Shown here: one piece after another, positions 10,060-22,600 of the stretch | How the letters are laid out: each line of letters starts with the position of its first letter | Position numbering within the stretch: the stretch's first letter is position 1 | Assembly: GCA_034509755.1 (NCBI GenBank) | Contig: CM067546.1 | Coordinates: 10,194,970-10,258,969, forward strand | Direction: 5' to 3' | Length of the DNA stretch: 64,000 nt | Origin: Anisodus tanguticus | Lineage: Eukaryota; Streptophyta; Magnoliopsida; Solanales; Solanaceae | Notes under the pieces: model-generated | What the model saw: only the letters and a program-made list of their open reading frames with translations | The model's database searches: none | Told to the model about the DNA's origin: nothing | Made by a program: the position numbers and the translations under genes

Positions 10060-12026
10060 TGTAATTATGTGATAATTGGTGGTATGATGGTTTAACGAGT
10101 CATATGATTGTTATAATTCACGTCAAGGTCATTGGGAGCGTATGTTTTAGGATTGGGCGAGTTCCTACGCATACCTGTGGGACCGCCTATGCAAGGTTGG
10201 TCGGCAGATGCGCTGAGTTATGGAGTAGTCAATGTTCCGCTTAGGCAGTAATTTTTAAGCACGTGCGTAAGCGCACCTGCGGCGTTCCCTTTACATATGT
10301 GTATGATCATAAGGTTTAATGAGGCTGCACTGGCGGACATCTTTCCGCCATAGAGGGCCGCTCCGATGAAAGATAGTCCACATTGGCAGCGACGATAGTT
10401 ATTAGATTTAATTAAAATCCATCTTACCCATTTCGAAGCCCTTATTTGGCAAGTGAGCTATAGGAGCTGAGAGCTGGTTTGGGGAGCTCCTTTGAGTGGT
10501 CTACTCCTTCTACATTATTGGGTAACCTCTAAACCCACCATTTATGATTTAATACTTTCTTATTATTCTTAAAATACAAGCTTTTAGTTTGTTCATGGGG
10601 TAGGAGCATGACTAGGGTTTGATTAAATATTTCTATATGGATTCGTATGTAATAACTTACCAAGATGGAAACTTTGCGGACATGTGTGATTTGATAACGA
10701 GTTCTTATCTAGTAAAAGACTATGGTTTTGGAGGATGAATCCTTTACTTTATCACTACCTATTGATTGAAGAGATTAAGAGTTTATGGGAAAAGAAGCCC
10801 CTTTCCAAGTAATCTATCAAACTAGAGACCATGGCAAATAAATTATCAAGGCTTTTAAATTGAATACTTTTTAGACTTTGTGGAACAATTTCTTAATTAA
10901 ATTATCTTTTACCCTTGTGGGCCCAGGGTCGGGTAGCGGTTACTCATATAGAAATAGTCCTTGTGTGTGGATTGTGTGCATGATAACATAGGTCATCTAC
11001 GTGCTTGTTTGGGTTATGGCCATCCGATACTTGTTCGGAAGGACTTCGTGGATTAAGAGTTTGTGGAACCCGCTCGGCAATGAGGTAGGCTATGTTTCTC
11101 TTTTGTAGACTTCGATAGAAGTGCGTATTAGTTATAAATATTGAGGGGTATCAGGCATGTTTGGGGGCTCCGCCTTAGCGGTTGTGATGAATGCTTGAGT
11201 GGGTACCGGTGTTGAACTGTGTTGATGGGTAATTTGGGGAATCAACCTTAAGTTGATTCCAACAGCTGTTGTTTGGGCTTGCCACCATTATGTGGGCTTG
11301 TCGCCATTATTGATATTGTTGTGTTTATTCATCACATTGCTTCGATATGATATCCTGATTTTACGTGGATTATGTGTTAATAACTCTCTTAAAGCATATG
11401 ATATTCATCTCTTATACTTAGTTGCATCTCATACATCCTAATTACTTGCGTTGTATTATCATTTTTAGTTATACACTGATAGTTCTGATGATATTGATAT
11501 GAGAGTGGTATGAAAATATTGTTGGTCCAATGAGACCGGAAAAGGTAAGGATATATCATGGGATGGTTGGAATATTGAGATGATTGATATGACTCCAAAT
11601 GGGTCTTGGTTTGATGGAAATAATTGACGATGATACTATGACCAAGAGCTAGGATCCGATGAGAAATTTTGGATAAGTATATGGACGGCGTCGGTCTCCT
11701 ATGAGTGGCAGTTCATAGAATTTAAACGTTTGTATACTGAAAATGAAAGGTACCTGACATTGCATTGAATTCATATCATACATACATCATACATTGATTA
11801 CTTATTGTTTTGTGATATGGTTTGGAATGATCATTGGAACTTGGCTGATTATTGTGATCAAATGGACTTGGATGACTGGACTGATTTTATTAGACTGGAT
11901 TGGTTGCCATGCTTGGATTGATTCTCTTTGTATTTGGTTGTGTAATTTACAACTTTTGAGTCTAAGAATTCGATGTCAAATTGTTGCTTGTCGTCGATGA
12001 TGTCGATTATCAGAACTATCATGTAG
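10060..12026 (+). repeat. gypsy-type LTR relic (Transposase_32 family, copy 1)
   Basis: Non-coding sequence that matches two other places in the window by eye. One is the minus-strand LTR at 47.9-50.77 kb (for example GTGGGCTTGTCGCCATTATTG at 11291 against its reverse complement near 49160-49190, and the GGTCCAATGAGACCGGAAAA block at 11523 against 48930). The other is the plus-strand LTR at 45.0-46.6 kb. The left part carries CG-containing words (GCACCTGCGGCG) found in several LTRs here. Both ends are approximate. Confidence 0.6.
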
Positions 12027-13860
12027 GTGAAAAAGGACTATGTGTTACTTCGTTTAGAAAAAGGACGTCCATACCCATCATCAAGAGTCTATAAGACATT
12101 TAGGAAATCTTCCATTCTTTCACTCTTTCGTGCTACTTCGTTCAAATTGGTATCTATTCGATTCCAATTTGTATCTAATTTGGGCACCCTATTAGAGCAG
12201 ATTGTGTATCGAAATTGTGCCCGAAGAGTATCGAGTGAAATACTAGTATGGCATAAGTTTTGAAATTCTATTTTGATTCCAGGCATTTCGCCCCTGCGTA
12301 AGTTTCCCCACATCTGCGGAGCTGCACTGACGATAGGTGGGTCGCAGATGCGTAATCTAAATTGTTATTCTGAGACCGCTTATGCGGTTATGGTCATCCA
12401 CTATGAAAATGCGTCTACGGTTATTTGTTCCGCAGCAATGGATATGTGTTCCTAGAGTAAAGCTCGCAGGTGCGAGCTGAATCATGCAGAAGCGGAGCCG
12501 CACCTACTGAAGGTGGACAACCTCTGCGGAGCCTCTGGACAGAACCAGTGACCAGTTTTCCCCTATATCAACACCTTATCATTTTCAACAACCTCTTTAA
12601 ATAAAAATGATGCATAATCATAAGCTCGACAAGGGAAAATCCTAACATAACAAGGCCCGAGAAGGGTATCAAAATCAAGCATCCAAACAAGCAAAGGAAA
12701 GAAAAGGGTAGCATCATCCAGAGGTTATAATCAAGAAAAGCAAGGAAAATAAATTTTCTTAAACACCACAGAGCTAGAAAAAGATCAAGCATAGGACGAA
12801 CTTTGTGCCTCATCATCATCGCTAGAGTCGTCTGAATCAACATCATCAGCCTGAGACAGGATTTAGTACTCCTCATTGTCATCCGAAGCCTTGACATGAA
12901 TCTTCTTCTTCGGATTAACCCATGTGAAAATAGCCTTGACCCCTCTATAGACCTTCAACAGAAGCTTGCGAGCCGACTTATTATTTTTTTGCTCATTCTC
13001 AATCTCCTCCTGAAGCTCCGCATGTGCCTTAGCCATATCACGGTAAGACATCTCCAATTCACCCATGGACTTGGAAACCTTCTTGTTAGTCTGGGCCTCC
13101 ATATGCTTGGCCACTTCATGCTTGGAAAGCCTGATCTATCCACCAACATCCTTAGGGCCTATAGGAAGCTATGACACCAACTCCCGGATAGACTGCAACT
13201 GCGAACTCATAGCATCCAAAGGCCCTTCTGTTGCGAAGAAGAATCCCCAACACTAGTATCCCTCTTCCTCTTCTTATACTTAGACTTCACAGCACTGCCA
13301 ACTCCGGTAACTCTCACAAGGTGGATCGGTCTCATAGGATCGACTATGTGATCAGTAGGGTCCTTCAGCACTCCAGGCCACCTGCACAGCATGGAAGGAA
13401 AAATCAAACTCTAGTTGTCCTGGGATACATACTCCTATAACTCCCATAAAATATGATACCCTACATTCATCGGAACACTGACCATCAGAAAAGCAACCAT
13501 CAACGCACGGTGGTTAGTACAGTCAGTTCTATTACTAGAGGGGGACACCCGAGAGTTGATAATGTACTTCCATATCATGGCCTCAGCCATAAAGTCATTC
13601 GATTGAACCCTTTTCTTTTTGTTTGCCCAAGAAACCTTCGTTCCCGGGGGACACACCTAATAAATCAACCAATCATCTATGCATATATCTTTGGTCCGCA
13701 TCAGCTTCGGAGAATGATTCTCCAACCCATAAAACTCGTTTATCTGTTCAGCCCCGAATCTTACCAACCTACCCATGATCATTAGTTGTGGATTGTTGGA
13801 ATCGACGCGCTTCAGGTTAGCATAAAATTCACTAACCCATTTGTAAAACCTCATCCTTTC
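12027..13860 (-). mobile_element. internal region of a Transposase_32-carrying LTR element, copy 1
   Basis: The left flank (12060-12180) matches 32640-32780 (CTTCCATTCTTTC, then CGATTCCAATTGGTATC-like words), which follows a primer-binding site in copy 2. The minus-strand gene in the middle is of the same family as the one at 33.5-34.8 kb. Between 12290 and 12560 lies a CG-word-rich non-coding segment. The element is missing its 3' LTR and is cut at about 13.9 kb by the next gypsy LTR. Confidence 0.6.
12840..13854 (-). pseudogene. Transposase_32-type (putative plant transposon) protein, frameshifted
   Basis: In minus orientation, 13854-13657 reads VSEFYANL, then MGRLVRFGAEQINEFYGL, which match the start of the Transposase_32 family (F-Y-A-N-L and I-N-x-F-Y-G-L). 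13656-13435 continues with a shifted frame to MNVGYHILWEL, the family's N-V-G-x-x-I block. Downstream (13407-12860) are a KKRKR-like basic stretch and a coiled coil (MSYRDMAKAHAELQEEIENEQKN). The family's biochemical role is not established. At least two frameshifts make it a pseudogene. Its strand is opposite to the direction inferred for the flanking LTR. Confidence 0.65.
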
Positions 13861-13913
13861 AAACTAAATCATGTTTATGGTTCAGGAGTGTGGGAAACCA
13901 AAACGGGGAAAAA

Positions 13914-15791
13914 TGTTGACAACCAGTATCAGTTCTGCAGACACAATTCTACGCTGGATTAAACGGCCATAAAATTATTTACGGTTTGTCAAAACCAATG
14001 GTCGATAGCATTTTTAAAATTGATGGCAATCTATAAATTCTACGGACAATATAAAATTATACGGCCCGTCGATTTCGACCGTCTTGGAACCTCAACTTTT
14101 TCAACTCATTGTAATTTTTTATATACTTAGGATACAGTCCGATTATACAGGCCATATAAAATTTTATGATCCACTGGTAGACCGTAGAAAATTCAACGGT
14201 CCCTCGAATACGACTGTCAAGTCCCTCTGACAGCAAACAATATAAATACACAACTTAATCTTGAAAAATCAATTTTCACTTTTTCCAAGCCCTAGCATGA
14301 AGGTTCTCTTCTCCCATCATTTTCCTACACCAAGGTAAGCATATTCCAAGTATTTCTAGTGAATTCTAACATACATACATGAATTCTAAGTAGACATTCA
14401 TTATTCTTAACCTAAGGTTTTAAAGTTAAACCCAATTGAAGGTTTCAAGGTTCAATCTTTGGAGTTCTTCTTCAAAGTTGGGATTTTTATTTCAAGTCTT
14501 GGAGTGAATAAGGTATGTAGAGATTCTATCCACGTGGGAACATCACTGTTCATCCCCACGCCACATGTAATCAATGAAACAAGTATTCTTCAAACCTAGG
14601 ATTTTACTCAACTTTATAATAACCTTATATATATATATATATATATATATCATGTTTTCATTCATTTTATTCATTATATGTCATTTTTATTGTCATAAAT
14701 ATTCCTTAATCCATGAACCCATTCCTTGATTCCCATGAGTTCTTAAATACAAGTTATGATCATTATCACTCAGTTTCATGAAGTTATACATGTTCTTCAT
14801 TATTTATACAAGTTATATTATATATTTCTTCACATGCTAAAGTATAAACTTACAAGTTATGTTTACAAGTTATTTCATGAAAATCATGGGATTTCAAGCT
14901 AACTATTTTCAAGTACATGTTTTGAGAGTTGCACAAATTACCGAGAAAGCTAAGACCACCTGAAACTATGTATGACAACGTAGGATAAGGGTCGCTCCAC
15001 TAGAGGATGATACCTTCTTATTACCCCTTGTGGGATTATTGGATTCATCATGTTCATGTTCATGTCTCGTACTCCGGCAAGGTATGACATGGCTTTGCTG
15101 ATCAGGCAGAGATCATACTTCACATTTATGCATAGTGGTTCATGTCGATTTTACTGATGCTCTCTCCACATATATACAGATATATAAATATACACTTTTA
15201 CATATTTTACACATATTATTATATTCATGCCAGATCATGTTCATGCTCATGTTTTAGTTTCGGTTCAAGTTCCTATTATATCATGTGCCTGCTTATTATT
15301 TCAGTTGCTTTACATACAACAAAATTCAAATGTACTAATGTCCCTTTGCATGGGGCTTGTACTTCACGGTGCAGGTGCTGAGTTTCAGGAAGACGGATTT
15401 GCTCATTAGGATTTCTTTAGTATCAGTTTTTGGTGAGCCCCATCTTATTCGGGGTGTCAGTTTTATTTATTACATGTCATGATTATTAGTAGAGGTATTC
15501 CAGGGCCTTATCTTGGTAAACCGTTTTGCAGTCACACTCATGTTCATAGGTTTCATAGACTAGTTTAGTATGTAATGTCAGCATTGATTTTCAGACTTCC
15601 TATATTTTCAGAGTATTTCCGCAATATACTTTGAGATGATAAATTCAGTATTATGTTTTACATGTTTCATTATCATTGGTAGTGTATGTTTTGATGCATA
15701 TGTTGACAAGTAAGCCATGTGGTTCACTCAGTCATAAACAGTCAGGCACCGATTACCGTATTTCACCCAAGCCATAGTTCGGGGCATTACA
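13914..15791 (+). repeat. 5' LTR of the Ty3/gypsy element
   Basis: The end is well set: GGGGCATTACA at 15781-15791 precedes the primer site. The start is uncertain; TGTTGACAACC at 13914 is the best candidate. The U3 part (13960-14210) repeats ACGGNC/GNCCGT words. A leader-like segment follows (CCCTAGCATGAAGG near 14290), then an AT-rich region with a (TA)n run at about 14630-14650, and sequence typical of long gypsy LTRs (TCGTACTCCGGCAAGGTATG near 15067). Confidence 0.65.
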
Positions 15792-15796
15792 AAGCT

Positions 15797-15808
15797 TGGT
15801 ATCAGAGC
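15797..15808 (+). other. primer-binding site (initiator Met tRNA)
   Basis: TGGTATCAGAGC, complementary to the 3' end of plant initiator Met tRNA, five bases after the LTR end. It marks the LTR as a 5' LTR and fixes the element's direction. Confidence 0.92.
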
Positions 15809-16008
15809 ACTAGGTTCAAGTGTCTTACAGAGTCTATGAAACTATATCCAGTATGGTCACTTTTATGTGTGTGAGGGCCCCACACATGTAAATAGTTTAC
15901 CATCAAGACATCTAGGATTGTCTCACTTCTTTCATACCCTAGATTGTGCTATTAGAGTTATACCTTCAGGACATCCTTCTAACTCGTGTGTATTATGTAT
16001 TTCAGAAA

Positions 16009-16911
16009 ATGCCTGTAAAATGGAAATCAGCTACAAGTAAGAGAGTAACTACCAATGCTGCTTGTGAGGAAAATGCTTAGGCTCAATGAGTCAATTCGGG
16101 TACAACACTCCCACCCGAGCCTATAGAGATTCTAGTTTCGCCTCCCAAGTTTACCGATTCAGATGTTAGGGGAGCTATTCAGCTGCTCACCTAGATTGTG
16201 GCTGCTCAAGCCCAACGTCAGGGACTGACTCCAAGTATAGGAACTAATGGGGAGTCATCCAGCTTTAGGACTTAGGAATTTTTGTGAATGGACCATTCGG
16301 TATTCACGGGGTCGAGCAAGACAGAGGATCTGCAGAATTTTATCGACGGTCTTTAGAAAATCTTTCGTGTTATGCATGCTAATGAGATAGAGGAAATAGA
16401 GTTGGGAGATTATCAGTTGTAGGATGTTGCCAACATCTGGTATTAGTCGTGGGAGTAGTCCCACGGGGAAGACGCATCTCTTGCAACTTGGGATGAGTTT
16501 GATTATGCTTTTATTAAGCATTTTCTGCCAATTGAGGTCAGGGAAGAAAAGGCTATAGAATTTGAGAAGCTCAAACAACATGGAGTAAGTGTTCATGAAT
16601 ACTATCTCCAGTTTGTATCTTTGGCAAAGTATGCTCCACATATAGTCCCAGACATTAGGGCCAGAGTTAGGCGTTTCGTGTATGGTCTTGATCTCCATTC
16701 GTATGATGTAGCTAATATTATAGCCCAGAACAGAGAGATGACTATTACAAAGATGGTTGTTTTCATACAGGGCAATTAGAGCATGTTAAATGAAGAGGAA
16801 ACCTTGTAGAAAGAGAAGGAAAATGAGTTTAATAAGAGAGACAAGTCTTCCGGTCACTTCAGTCAAGGGGGAGGTGGAGGCAGACAATACTTCAAGAACA
16901 GGTCATCATGA
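16009..16911 (+). pseudogene. gypsy gag, one frame with many TAG stops
   Basis: The ATG at 16009 (MPVKWKSATSKRV) opens a frame that can be followed to 16911 without an indel. It contains the gypsy capsid signature: WDEFDYAFIKHFLPIEVREEKAIEF, given here in parts as WDEFDYAFIKHF and PIEVREEKAIEFEKLKQ, then VHEYYLQFVSLAKYAP and RARVRRFVYGL. In-frame stops are TAG at 16078, 16192, 16273, 16354, 16420, 16444, 16456, 16777 and 16807, and TGA at 16087 and 16285. Most TAGs stand where relatives have Gln. The product would be the virus-like particle capsid. A zinc knuckle is only weakly recognisable further on (17090-17130, C...H...C remnants). Confidence 0.85.
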
Positions 16912-17164
16912 CTTGCTCTATCTTTATCTAGTTCCCCAGACCTAAAGTGTTAAGAATGATAACAAAAGGCAGAACTTTAGATTATTTGGCTCTTAGTCAC
17001 AGGCCAGTATGGGTCAAGGTAATTTTAGCAATCTAGTGTATAGAAAGTATGGTAAAAGGTACCGAAGAGAGTATTGCTTGGGAATGGATGTATGTTTTGG
17101 GTATGGCCAGCGAGTTCACTTTCAGTGAGACTGCCTATCAGCGAGGCAGAGTACATGAGGTAAT

Positions 17165-17963
17165 GTGGCTATGTCCATCAATTCGGTAGTTCCTCATAAT
17201 TCTCAGGTCCACTCAGGGCGTGGTCCAGCCAAGTCCGATAACACATGCAGAGGTCCAAACTATTTGTATACACTATCAGGTCACCATGATACAAAAGCCC
17301 ATACAAATGTAGTCACAAGTATATTAACCATTTTCACTTTTGATGTTTATTCCCTTATGGATCCTAGATCCACTCTGTCATATGTAACCCCATTCGTTGC
17401 TAAAAAATTTGGGATAGAACCCAAAAGGTTGTATGAACCCTTTGAAGTATCCACTTTAGTTGGTGAGTCAATTATAGCCTGATGGGTATATATGGGTTGC
17501 CCAGTTACAGTCTATCACCACATTACCATAGCCGATTTGGTAGGGTTAGAAATGGTAGACTTTGATGTAATCATGGGCATATATTATTTGTCTTCATGTT
17601 ATGCCACAGTAGGTTGTAGAATCAAAATTGTCAGTTTCGAATTTCCCGGTGAACCAGTCATAGAATGGAAGGGTGATGCAGTAACATCTATGGGTAGGTT
17701 TATTTCATATATTAAGGCCAGAAACATAATATCCAAGGGGTATATGTACCACCTAGTTCAGGTTAGGGATGCAGAACCAGACCCCAACTCTTCAGTCAGT
17801 ACCAGTTGTCAATGAATTTCCAGAAGTCTTTCCAGAAGATGTTCCAGGAGTTCCTCTGGATAGGGAGATCGAGTTCGGAGTTGATCTACTTCCCGACACA
17901 AAGTCGATATCTATTTTGCCATATAGAATGGCTCCAACAGAGTTAAGAGAACTAAAATCCTAG
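17165..17963 (+). pseudogene. gypsy aspartic protease and pol linker
   Basis: The segment at 17335-17420 reads FDVYSLMDPRSTLSYVTPFVA; active relatives have LFDPGSTHSYVS-like sequence with a D-x-G-S/A active site, so the catalytic glycine is lost. A TGA near 17480 breaks the frame. MVDFDVIMGIYYLSS matches the hydrophobic D-V-I-L-G-M-D-W-L block. Next comes the RT approach, with VPGVPLDREIEFGVDLLPDTKSI and PYRMAPTELRELK, overlapping the end of the protease frame by a frameshift near 17770-17815. Confidence 0.8.
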
Positions 17964-19120
17964 TTGAAAGATCTCCTTGATAAGGGATTCATTAAACCAA
18001 GTGTCTCACCATGTGGTGCACCAATCTTGTTCATTCGAATGAAATATGGGTCTTTATGTATGTGCATTGACTACCGGCAGTTGAACAAAGTCACCATTAA
18101 GAACAAGTATCCTCTTCCCAAAATTGATAATTTATTTGATCAACTTCAGGGTGCTCACTGTTATTCCAAAATTGACCTCAGATTTGGATAGCATCAGCTC
18201 AAGGTTAAGAAAGTTGATATTCCAAAAACTGCCTTCAGAACTAGTTATGGTCATTTCAAATTTTGTTTTATGTCATTCGGATTGATGAACGTTCCAGTTG
18301 CTTTCATGGACCTTATGAACAGGGTTTTCAAGCCTTATCTCAATCTTTTTATCATTGTCTTCATCGATGACATTCTAGTCTATTCATAGAGTGAGGTTGA
18401 TCATGAAGAACATCTCAGAATAGTGTTGTGGACACCGCGAGCTTTATGCGAAGTTTTCCAAGTGTGAATTTTGGCTTAAGTCCGTGGCATTCTTAGGCCA
18501 TGTGATTTTAGGCGAAGGATTCCATGTTAATTTTTAGAAAATAAATACTGTAAGGAATTATCCCAGACCCACCTTTGCTTTAGACATACGGAGTTTGTTG
18601 GGTCTAGCAGGCTATTAGAGACGATTCGTAGAAGGTTTTTCTTCTATCTCAGCTCCATTGACTATATTGAGTTAGAATAAAGTCAAATTTCAGTGGTCAG
18701 ATGCCTGCAAGTGTATTTTTGAATAATTGAAAACAAGACTGACTTCTGCTCTAGTGTTAACATTGCCAGAGGGAACTGAAGGGTTCGTAGTATATTGTGA
18801 TGCTTCAGGAATTGGTCTTGGGTGTGTTTTAATGCAACATGGTAATGTTATAGCTTATGCATTTAGACAACTTAAACCTAATGAAAATAATTAACCGACT
18901 CATGACTTAGAATTGTCAGTCGTGATTTTTGCACTCAAGATATGGCATCATTATTTGTATGGAGTTCACATTGACATTTTCACAGATCACACAAGCCTTC
19001 AGTCATTTTCAAGCAAATCATAGGCAGAGAAGATGGCTCGAATTGATAAAGGACTATGATGTGGATGTTCTCTACCATTCAGAAAAAGCGAACGTGGTAG
19101 TTGATGCTCTTAGTCAGTGA
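17964..19120 (+). pseudogene. gypsy reverse transcriptase and RNase H
   Basis: RT motifs in order: [57 protein letters not shown], and the catalytic FIDDILVYS near 18364-18387. A TAG at 18189 and another after LVYS interrupt the frame; the stop at 17961-17963 just upstream sits in the RT approach. RNase H follows from about 18780 (FVVYCDASGIGLGCVLMQH, then [21 protein letters not shown] and [10 protein letters not shown]) and ends with [13 protein letters not shown] and NVVVDALSQ. It would make and degrade the RNA-DNA hybrid in particles. Not functional because of several stops and frameshifts. Confidence 0.88.
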
Positions 19121-19123
19121 TCC

Positions 19124-19621
19124 ATGGGAAGGTTAACACATTTTAAAAAAGATAAGAGAACCATGACGGAAGAGATTCCACGACTAGCTAGTTTAGGAGT
19201 TCGTGTCATATATTCTGAAGATGGCAGTGTTTTTCAGAACATGTCCAAATCCTCCTTAGTAACCGAGGTGAAGGAGAAACAGTTTCGTGATCCCTACTTG
19301 TTGCAGTTTAAAGAGGGGATTCACAAGCATAAGACTATTACTTTTGAACAAGGGGGAGATGACAGTACTTTAAGGTACCAAGGCAGGTTATGTGTTCCAG
19401 ATGTGGACGGACTCAGAGAGCGAGGTATAGCAGAAGCACATAATTCCAGGTATTCTATTCACCTAGGTTCTACGAAGATGTATCATGATCTTAATGAGAT
19501 TTATTGGTGGAACAATATGAAGAGGAATGTGGCAGATTTTGTAGCCAAGTGTCAAAATTGTCAGCAGGTGAAGGCCGATGTTACACCATTACTTTTTACA
19601 CTGAAAATCATTGTTAACTGA
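19124..19621 (+). pseudogene. gypsy integrase N-terminal zinc-binding domain, truncated
   Basis: An open stretch of 165 codons. It holds the HHCC finger: EAHNSRYSIHLGSTKMYHDL, then FVAKCQNCQQVK. The D,D-35-E catalytic core that should follow is missing; at about 19600 the sequence changes to the next LTR-like segment. The truncation removes any integration activity. Confidence 0.85.
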
Positions 19622-22600
19622 TCTGGGAGATATGAGGAAGTATAGAATCTTATGTAATGAAAAAAGAGGTACTGAGACAAGTTAAGAGAGTGTTAAGAAG
19701 TATAAAGGTTAAATGAATCGAAGAATATAAGTTTCATCACGATTTCAGAAATTGACAAGTTTTACAGCCAAAGTTACACCCATAATATGATTTTATGGAC
19801 CGTAAAAGTGATGGAGTTCCATCGTAAACCTTAACAAAAATATGAGTTTGAATATGGTATTTACGGAACCTTTGACGGAGAGTAACATATTTTATGGTGG
19901 GTAGTGTCACCGTAAAAGTGTTTTACGGTGGGAAGTGCTACCGTGAAAGCCACTGTAAAAGTTAGGCGATGGGACGGTGTCAACTTAATTTAAGTCAATG
20001 GGAGTTCATTTCTCCTCATTTATCAGCGAAAAACAAATCCTCCTAACCCCCAAACCTTCCTAATGAGTTCTATACTTGTTCTATCTCAATTCAAGAGGAG
20101 ATTTTGTGTAAAATTCTCGTAAGAAGCTTGTAGTACGAAGTTCTACTCTTGTTACCTCCTTGTTACTATTTTGGTGAGCTTTCTCAAGAATAAGAGTTGT
20201 GTTGCAGAGTGTGACCTTGGTGTTTAAAGGTAAGTTTCATCTCCTACATGCTCTTCTTGAGATTTTACAAGTGAGGATGAAATTATTGGAGAATTTTAAG
20301 GAATAAGCATTTGTGAGACCTAAAGGCAATGTCTTTGTACGGGCTATTTTTATGCTATTTAAGCCACCAAATGGAGTTATAAAAGAATAAATATCAAGAT
20401 ATGAAGGAGTAGGAGTAAGGGTGAAGGCTGTTGGGTCGAAACATGATGAATTTAAACTGGAACCAACCTTATGAAATATTACCTACAAGTTGTTTGATGA
20501 AATGCCCAAGTAAACTTTCCTTTGAGTTATGGATTCGATATTGATGCAAAAAATTCGTATGATGTATATAACCATTCATAGATCTTTTGAGGATCAATGG
20601 AACTTAAATAGTTTTGATGACAAGGTATGTAAGGCTCACTACCTTCTTTATGGCATGATCAATATTGAAACGATTATTACAAGATGAAATCCGATAAAAA
20701 CTCTATTCTTAAGCCCTGAAGAAAGTACTTGGGGTTCTCCTATAAGTGTGTTGTTATGTATTACCCATCCATTGTCGAGATTACATCCTTATTCCAAGGA
20801 ACTCTTTTGATGTCCACACTTATAAAAGGAGACTACAAGACATTTATGATGTTACCTTTCTTGAAAATCTAGATCGTGCGTTTGAAGCGAAGTCGTAAGT
20901 AATTGTATTCCTATTTCCTAACTTTGATTCTTTTTCCAGTATTGTCAAGATCAAAGGAAAGTACTAATACCAAGGATTAGATTAGAAATGCAGTGGGAAG
21001 TACCAGCCGATTTCCACCCGTTGATATGGATCTGAGGACTACAAGAACACCAAAAATAAGATATTCGATGGAAGAAGATCCATCTATGGACGAAGATCTA
21101 TCTATGAAAGAAGATCCATCTGAGGATCTTTCTATGGAGGAGGATCCATCAGAGGTCCCAGAAGAATTGCCCTTCCGAATACTATGAAATCCAATAGTGA
21201 TGCCAGATTATAAGAGGGCCTGCACAATATCGAAATTATCCGCACAACGATCGTTTCTGATCGGGTTAAGGGGTGAGTGGTACCATGTATGAAAAACACC
21301 CCAGTCATCGTTCCAGAGTAGTGTCATATTCAGATACCCTCATAGGTTAATCCTTCTGAAAGGCCAATGAGCCTATTATCATAGAAATCAGTCAATCAAG
21401 GTTCACCAATAACGAGTAGAGGTAAGGAAGAAACAACCACTCGACATACTAGAAGGTTTGGAATAGAAGTAGGTAATGAAGGATTGGTGTTACGAGATGT
21501 GTCAGATCAAAGTTCCAGAGTAGAATTTAGGTAAGCACTGGAAGATGTTGGAAGTAGTAGACCACACTGTCAGCAATGTGGAAGAAGTCTTGATAGAGCA
21601 TGTTTATCCGATATTGAGTTATGTTCTGGATGTGGAGCCTTGGACCATAGGGCCAGAGAATGCCCTGAGATATTTCTATCGCTGTATCATCAGTGTGGAC
21701 AAGTGCATTATGGGCAATGATTGGGTGATGTTGAGGAATGTTATTTGTGTGGAAGCAGAAGTCATAGAGTATATAGATGTCCGATATTGAGTTTGGGGGA
21801 ATAGCAGGTCCCGATGCTACTCATATTTATACAGCTAATCAGGTATGTTGATAATTTTATTAAGGATAACTGTGTGTAAATTTAGATCGTAAATGGGTTG
21901 TATAAATGGAAGATGGTAAGTGAAACTATAGTTATCTTCAATTTCTAAGTAAGGTGATTCAGGGACCAATCATTCCTTAGCTACATACATACCCAACACT
22001 CTTAGGTTCTGTTGTTTGCATGTTACTGAAACATAGAAGTTATATGAATACGCGACTTAAAAAGGGATACTCTCAAGTCCTAGGAATTAAGGGGAAACCC
22101 CAGAAGAATGATAAGGAAAATGAATTTCTCAGGAAAAGTTACCTGAAGCTTTGTGTCAAAAAGCAGTTAAAGAAAAGAGGCACGAAATGCCATGCCCAAA
22201 TTAGCAACCCCCAACCTCCTCTATGAGAACTAAACCATTTAGGAAGACCGTAAGATAAATTGACTTTTGTTAGTTAAGGGCAAATGATATACCTTCTTCA
22301 CTGTAGCAATATGTGTATGGGTGGTAGTAAAAGCTAGCAGGGTTTTTCGATATTCAGTGATGAGATTTTTGAATTCTATGGTATAGTTTTATGAGCCGAT
22401 CGGGCGAGAATAGTCGGTTGGAGACAGTTGCGATAAAGGCTTTGATTTAACAGAAAAGTGATGATAAATGGTAAACGGGTGTCTGGAAACACAACTAAAA
22501 GTGTTAATGACAATGTAGTGAAGTTGGAAGGTGTTTCTAAAGCAAGTAGACCAACAGAAAGACGATAATGGCAAAGACATTGATAACGAGACTAGAGTGG

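Larger units (their letters stand above)
13914..19621 (+). mobile_element. Ty3/gypsy retrotransposon, 3'-truncated in integrase
   Basis: The order is LTR, tRNA-Met primer site, gag, protease, RT, RNase H, integrase zinc finger, which is diagnostic of Ty3/gypsy; the sequence words resemble the Tekay/Del chromovirus group, but the chromodomain region is absent. Homology stops at about 19600, after the HHCC finger, where a different LTR-like sequence starts. The coding region is broken mostly by point nonsense changes. Confidence 0.9.
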
